From contig CANRXB010000003.1 of the NCBI GenBank assembly GCA_947643715.1, positions 1-64,000 on the forward strand: a stretch of 64,000 nucleotides of DNA, written 5' to 3'. Made by a program: the position numbers and the translations under genes. The notes under the pieces are model-generated. The model was given only the letters and a program-made list of their open reading frames with translations. It made no database searches and was not told the DNA's origin. The DNA is from an uncultured bacterium. GTDB lineage: Bacteria > Bacillota > Clostridia > Oscillospirales > Oscillospiraceae. Position 1 is the first letter of the stretch. Every line of letters begins with the position of its first letter. Positions 60,233 to 64,000 of the stretch are shown here, piece by piece.

Positions 60233-61738
60233 TCATCGCAGCTTCTCCATCCCCGACGCCATGCGCCGCAGGGTCTCCTCCCGGCCCAGGATGTGGCACA
60301 GCTCCACCGCGCCGCCGGGTGTGACCGCCTTGCCCGCCACGGCGATACGCAGCGGCCACATGAGGGTGGCGTTCTTCACGCCCAGCTCCTCCGCCAGCCC
60401 CACCAGGGCATCGTGGATGGCGTCCTGGCTCCATTCTGGCAGGGCGGACAGCACCGGCTGCGTCTGCCGCAGCATCTCCAAGGACACCACGGAGTCGGTC
60501 TTTGACTTCTTGTTGGTGAACAGCCCCGCGTCATACTCCGGCAGTGTGTCGAAGAAATCCACCTTTTCCGGGATATCGGACAGCTTTTCGCACCGGGCCT
60601 GGAGCAGAGCGGCGATGGCGGCGGCGTCATAGCGCTCGTCCTTCACCGCTTTGCCGATCCAGGGGCGCGCCGCGGCAGCGAACTCCTCGGGCGTCATGGC
60701 GCGCAGGTAAGCGGCGTTGAAGTAGTTCAGCTTGTCCATATCGAAGGCGGAAGGGGACTTGGATATGCCGGAGATATCGAACGCGGCGATGAGCTGATCC
60801 ATGGTGAAGAACTCCTGCTCCGCGATGTCCCCGTGCGGGGCCCAGCCCAGCAGGGCGACGTAGTTCACCACCGCCTGAGAGAGATAGCCCTGGGCCACCA
60901 GATCCTCGTAAGACGGATCGCCCAGCCGCTTGGACATCTTGCGCACACAGCCGGCCGCGGGGTCGTCGATTATGACGGAGGAGCAGTGGACGTACATGGG
61001 CACGTCCCAGCCGAACGCCTCGTAGAGCAGGTCGTATTTGGGGGCGGAGGAGAGATATTCCGCGCCCCGGACCACGTGCGTGATGCCCATGAGATGGTCG
61101 TCGATGACATTGGCGAAATTGTAAGTGGGCAGGCCGTCGGATTTGATGAGGATCTGATCGTCCAGTTCGGCGTTGTCCACGGTGATGTCGCCATAGACCG
61201 CGTCGTGGAAGGTGGTGCTCCCCTCCGGGATCCTCTGCCGGATCACATAAGGCTCGCCCGCGTCCAGCTTGGCTTGGATCTCCTCGGGAGAGAGGGACAG
61301 GCACTGCCGGTCATACTTGGCGTTGGGGTCCTGCTCGTGGAGCTGCGCCAGCCGCTCCTCCGAACAGAAGCAGCGGTAGGCGTGGCCCGTCTCGATGAGC
61401 AGCTCCGCATACTTGCCGTACAGCCCGCGGCGTTCCGTCTGGATGTAAGGGCCCACCGGGCCGCCCACGTCGGGCCCCTCGTCCCAGGTGAGGCCGCACC
61501 GGCGCATGGTGTCGTAGATGACGTCCACCGCGTCGTCCACCAGCCGGCCCTGATCGGTGTCCTCGATGCGCAGCAGGAACTTGCCCCCGGCGTGGCGGGC
61601 GATGAGGTAGGTATATAAAGCGGTACGCAGGTTGCCTACGTGCATATAGCCCGTGGGAGAGGGAGCGAACCGGGTGCGCACTTCGCCCTTGGGGATGCGG
61701 GACTCCATCTCATCGAACCATTTTCGATCGATCGCCAT
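60233..61738 (-). CDS. gltX: Glutamyl-tRNA synthetase
   Basis: 501 residues. Class I signatures are HVGN at 33-36 (RFAPSPTGYMHVGN) and KMSKRLG; IEDTD and the CFCSEERL segment follow the family, and the C-terminal anticodon domain is helical. A separate GlnRS exists in this window, so this enzyme need not misacylate tRNA-Gln, though discrimination cannot be read by eye. ATG 61738 has GGAGGTTTTACC in front. Single gene. Confidence 0.95.
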   Translation of the reverse strand: MAIDRKWFDEMESRIPKGEVRTRFAPSPTGYMHVGNLRTALYTYLIARHAGGKFLLRIEDTDQGRLVDDAVDVIYDTMRRCGLTWDEGPDVGGPVGPYIQTERRGLYGKYAELLIETGHAYRCFCSEERLAQLHEQDPNAKYDRQCLSLSPEEIQAKLDAGEPYVIRQRIPEGSTTFHDAVYGDITVDNAELDDQILIKSDGLPTYNFANVIDDHLMGITHVVRGAEYLSSAPKYDLLYEAFGWDVPMYVHCSSVIIDDPAAGCVRKMSKRLGDPSYEDLVAQGYLSQAVVNYVALLGWAPHGDIAEQEFFTMDQLIAAFDISGISKSPSAFDMDKLNYFNAAYLRAMTPEEFAAAARPWIGKAVKDERYDAAAIAALLQARCEKLSDIPEKVDFFDTLPEYDAGLFTNKKSKTDSVVSLEMLRQTQPVLSALPEWSQDAIHDALVGLAEELGVKNATLMWPLRIAVAGKAVTPGGAVELCHILGREETLRRMASGMEKLR

Positions 61739-61771
61739 GGTAAAACCTCCATATTTCATCTAGTCCGCTCC

Positions 61772-61800
61772 ATTATAGAGGGTGACGGTCTTTTTTTCAA
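61772..61800 (-). promoter_or_regulatory. Promoter of gltX
   Basis: Minus strand: -35 TTGAAA (61795-61800), 17-bp spacer, consensus -10 TATAAT (61772-61777). Confidence 0.85.
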
Positions 61801-61856
61801 GGGGAAAATAGAGACCGCGCCCCACACAGCGCCGTCCATGGCCTGCCCACACCGGC

Positions 61857-61887
61857 AAAACGGCGGCTTTGGATCCCAAAGCCGCCG
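61857..61887 (-). terminator. Terminator of the chemoreceptor gene
   Basis: 11-bp arms CGGCGGCTTTG/CAAAGCCGCCG, 5-base loop, then TTTTG on the minus strand, 10 bp after the stop. Confidence 0.85.
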
Positions 61888-61897
61888 CTCCTTCGTA

Positions 61898-63574
61898 TCA
61901 CTTCATGCTGTACTGATGGGTCTTGGACTGTTTGAGCTTGAACTTTTTGGTCTCGTCCTCCAGGAGATGGACCTGCTCGAACAGCTCCGAGCTGACGGCG
62001 GCGGATTCCTCGCTGCTGGCGGAGTTGGTCTGCACCACCGAAGAGACCTGACCGATGCCCTCGCTCACCTGGGCCAGAGAGTCCGCCTCGGACTGGATGG
62101 CCTCGGCGATGACGTTGATGGCGGAGTTGGACTGCACCACCAGATCCAGCGCCTTCTTCAAAGAGTCGGACACCTCGCCCACGATCTCGGAGCCCCGGCG
62201 GGTGGCCTGGATGGAGTTCTCGATGAGGCCCTTGGTGGCCTTGGCCGCCTCGTCCGACTTGGAGGCCAGGCTGCGCACCTCGTCGGCCACCACGGCGAAG
62301 CCCTTCCCGGCGCTGCCTGCGCGGGCGGCCTCCACCGCCGCGTTCAGTGCCAGGATGTTGGTCTGGAACGCGATGTCCTCGATGGTGGCGATGATCCGGC
62401 CGATCTGCTGGGAGGCGTCGGCGATGTTGGCCATGGCGGCCACCATCTCCTCCATCTGCTTGCTGCTGAGCGTCACCTGCTGGCTGGTGCGCTGGGCGCT
62501 GTCCTGGGCCTCGGAAGCAGCCTGAGCGTTGCGCCCGGCGCTCTTGGAAAGGTCGTCCACGGTGGCGTACAGCTCCTGCACGGCGCTGGCCTGCTCCGTG
62601 GCGCCTTGGGCCAGGGCCTGGGCGCCGCTGGAGAGCTGCTCGGCGTTGCCGGACACCCGGCGCTCCGCCTGGCAGATATGCTCGAGGGAGTCGGAGATGG
62701 CGGAGGTGAACATGTTGAGCGATTCCTCGATGGACTTGAAATCTCCGATGTAGGGGACGGACGTGTGCACATCGAAGTTGCCCTTGGCCAACTCGTCCAT
62801 GATGCGGTTGATGTCCTGGACGTATCCGCTGATATGGGCCACGGAATCCTCCAGCGTCCTGGCCAATTCTCCCAGCTCGTTCTTGGACTTGTAGTCGATC
62901 TCCAGCCTAAGATCGCCCTCCTGGAGGGGACGGGCCTTGTGGGTGATGAGGACCAGCGGCTTGACCACATAGCGCAGCACATATATCACCAGGCTGGCCA
63001 GGCTGACCAGGGCCAACACCAGGCAGATGCAGGTGAGGATGTGCATGAGGGCGATGGTGTCGTTCATCTGTTTGGTGCAATCCTGGCTGATGGCCTTGCC
63101 CCGAGTCACCACCTGGTCGAGCAGGCCGACCAAGGTGGTCAGATCCGTCTCGATGGTGTCCGCATAGTAATCCTGGGCCTGGGCCGGGCTGTCCTTATGC
63201 AGCTCCAGCGCGGTGCCCGCAGACGCGTGGAGGGAGCGGTGCAGGGGTTCGATCTCGGCGCGCAGCCGATCGATCTCAGCATCGCTGATCTTCAGGTCAC
63301 TGTAGAGCCATTTTCCCAGCACACAGCCGCTGTAGTCCATGCTGCCGGTGAAATCGTCCCCCGTATAGAGGGCGTCGCTCAGGTTGACTGCCCACTTGTA
63401 ATGAGCGACCTCCGCCTGCTCGGCGCTGTCGAGCAGGGAGTCGGCCTGGACGCTGGCGGTCTGGGTGCTCTCGATGCGAAGGATGTTCGCTGTGGTGATG
63501 CAGCTGAACAGAAAGATCGAGAACACAGCGAAAGCGACTCGGATGCCGACGGATCTGTTGATACTTTTACCCAT
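61898..63574 (-). CDS. Methyl-accepting chemotaxis protein with CZB-like sensor region
   Basis: 558 residues. TM1 about 10-32, extracellular region 33-175, TM2 about 176-200, HAMP about 200-255, then the signalling domain with the hairpin tip [21 protein letters not shown] and [15 protein letters not shown]. The extracellular part has HYKW (His58, Trp61), CVLGKW (Cys84, Trp89) and LHRSLH (His112, His116), the spacing of a chemoreceptor zinc-binding (CZB) domain. Known CZB domains are mostly cytosolic, so the placement is unusual. ATG 63574 follows AAGGAGG. Ligand presumably zinc or an oxidant acting on Zn-Cys. Confidence 0.9.
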   Translation of the reverse strand: MGKSINRSVGIRVAFAVFSIFLFSCITTANILRIESTQTASVQADSLLDSAEQAEVAHYKWAVNLSDALYTGDDFTGSMDYSGCVLGKWLYSDLKISDAEIDRLRAEIEPLHRSLHASAGTALELHKDSPAQAQDYYADTIETDLTTLVGLLDQVVTRGKAISQDCTKQMNDTIALMHILTCICLVLALVSLASLVIYVLRYVVKPLVLITHKARPLQEGDLRLEIDYKSKNELGELARTLEDSVAHISGYVQDINRIMDELAKGNFDVHTSVPYIGDFKSIEESLNMFTSAISDSLEHICQAERRVSGNAEQLSSGAQALAQGATEQASAVQELYATVDDLSKSAGRNAQAASEAQDSAQRTSQQVTLSSKQMEEMVAAMANIADASQQIGRIIATIEDIAFQTNILALNAAVEAARAGSAGKGFAVVADEVRSLASKSDEAAKATKGLIENSIQATRRGSEIVGEVSDSLKKALDLVVQSNSAINVIAEAIQSEADSLAQVSEGIGQVSSVVQTNSASSEESAAVSSELFEQVHLLEDETKKFKLKQSKTHQYSMK

Positions 63575-63716
63575 TGGAATTTGGTCCTCCTTCGTTATTT
63601 CGTCGGGAGAGCTCATAGGAACAGGACGCGTCGATCTCCCCGTCCGTCATCATATGCGCGCAGGGGCTACACAGAACGACGGCATCGGGGACATCCAGCG
63701 TCCAGCCTACGATGCC
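63575..63716 (-). promoter_or_regulatory. Leader of the chemoreceptor gene
   Basis: A 5'-terminal hairpin, GGCATCG/CGATGCC arms (about 63683-63717) with an inner GGAC/GTCC pair. A 28-codon frame starting MMTDGEID (about 63652) ends across the chemoreceptor start codon, but has no ribosome site. Confidence 0.4.
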
Positions 63717-63745
63717 ATTATATGATAAAACCGGAGCGAATGCAA
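63717..63745 (-). promoter_or_regulatory. Promoter of the chemoreceptor gene
   Basis: Minus strand: -35 TTGCAT (63740-63745), 17-bp spacer, consensus -10 TATAAT (63717-63722). Confidence 0.83.
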
Positions 63746-63853
63746 TAGCCTATGCAAAATGTGCGAGAAAAGGAAGTATTTCCCACCGGTGGACGACGTT
63801 TCATAGGCATAGATGAGGAAAGGCCGGCCGTTTTCGGGAGAGGGGCGGATCGC

Positions 63854-64000
63854 TCAAGCGTGTCGATCCGCCTCGTCCCAATGGAGGGACCGGCGCTGCC
63901 GGAGCAGGTAATGGGCCAGCCCGACGCAGTCCGCCAGGAACCAGCCGATGGGCACCGACCACCAGATCCCTGCCACGCCGATGGCCGGGACAGCCGAGAG
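63854..64000 (-). CDS. C-terminus of a MATE-family efflux protein (partial at window edge)
   Basis: Only the last 48 residues are in the window, read from the minus strand: AIGVAGIWWSVPIGWFLADC, one further hydrophobic turn, LAHYLLRQRR, and the polar end DEADRHA before TGA 63856-63854. The GIWWSVPIGW block matches the final helix of MATE/NorM-type Na+- or H+-coupled drug exporters. The tight stem-loop at 63818-63835 may end the transcript. The assignment rests on a short segment. Confidence 0.68.
   Translation of the reverse strand, partial: LSAVPAIGVAGIWWSVPIGWFLADCVGLAHYLLRQRRSLHWDEADRHA

Noticed and set aside
63572-63655. 28-codon frame overlapping the chemoreceptor start, as a leader peptide
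   Set aside because: No ribosome-binding site precedes it and its composition is unremarkable.

Overview
This window reads as chromosomal DNA of a high-G+C, low-GC-lineage (Firmicutes/Bacillota) anaerobe, most likely a gut Oscillospiraceae of the Flavonifractor / Pseudoflavonifractor / Lawsonibacter kind. The basis is G+C-rich coding sequence with GC-rich third positions, strong AGGAGG ribosome sites, sigma-A promoters with an almost fixed 17-bp spacer, HPr kinase, KtrAB potassium uptake, PlsY, YitT, paired 2-hydroxyacyl-CoA dehydratase activases and use of galacto-N-biose. The genus is inference. No rRNA, tRNA, CRISPR, phage or insertion sequence was seen.

Layout. 1-2.5 kb: end of fusA, then tuf. 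2.8-11.3 kb: glycogen debranching enzyme, a nitroreductase, a small P-loop protein, a thioredoxin-reductase-like flavoprotein without NADPH motifs, a flavodoxin-fold protein, asparaginase, a DtxR-type regulator, an M17 aminopeptidase and an orphan response regulator. 11.3-14.2 kb: a hairpin-rich gap, two very small proteins and KtrB/KtrA. 14.2-25.2 kb: two sets of 2-hydroxyacyl-CoA dehydratase/activase-like genes. One is a three-gene operon; the other is a large double-activase protein and a partner, with an acetyltransferase gene between them. A small protein, uridine phosphorylase, a previously unlisted ATC-start mini-gene and a GNAT protein lie between the sets. 25.4-32.7 kb: asnB, der, plsY, rpmB, hprK, a small conserved protein, a NifX/NifB-like protein with a His/Cys-rich tail and a bactofilin.

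32.9-41.8 kb is one functional unit for lacto-N-biose/galacto-N-biose use. A divergent AraC regulator separates galE and an N-acetylhexosamine-1-kinase-like gene from a binding protein, two permeases and a GH112 phosphorylase. The ABC importer brings in the disaccharide, the phosphorylase splits it to galactose-1-phosphate and N-acetylhexosamine, the kinase phosphorylates the amino sugar and GalE interconverts UDP-sugars. The uridylyltransferase and the importer ATPase are not in the window.

41.9-51.1 kb: an AI-2E-type transporter, DUF177-rpmF, an aspartate-type aminotransferase, a degenerate CoaX-like protein, leuCDB, a Crp/Fnr regulator and a membrane-bound XRE protein. 51.3-64 kb: glnS, a tiny membrane protein, a lipoprotein, YitT, a divergent type IIA topoisomerase pair, gltX, a chemoreceptor with a CZB-like extracellular domain, and the end of a MATE-type transporter. 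Many genes sit alone behind their own promoter. The clearest operons are leuCDB, the two dehydratase sets, the sugar importer-GH112 unit and parE-parC-yitT-lipoprotein.
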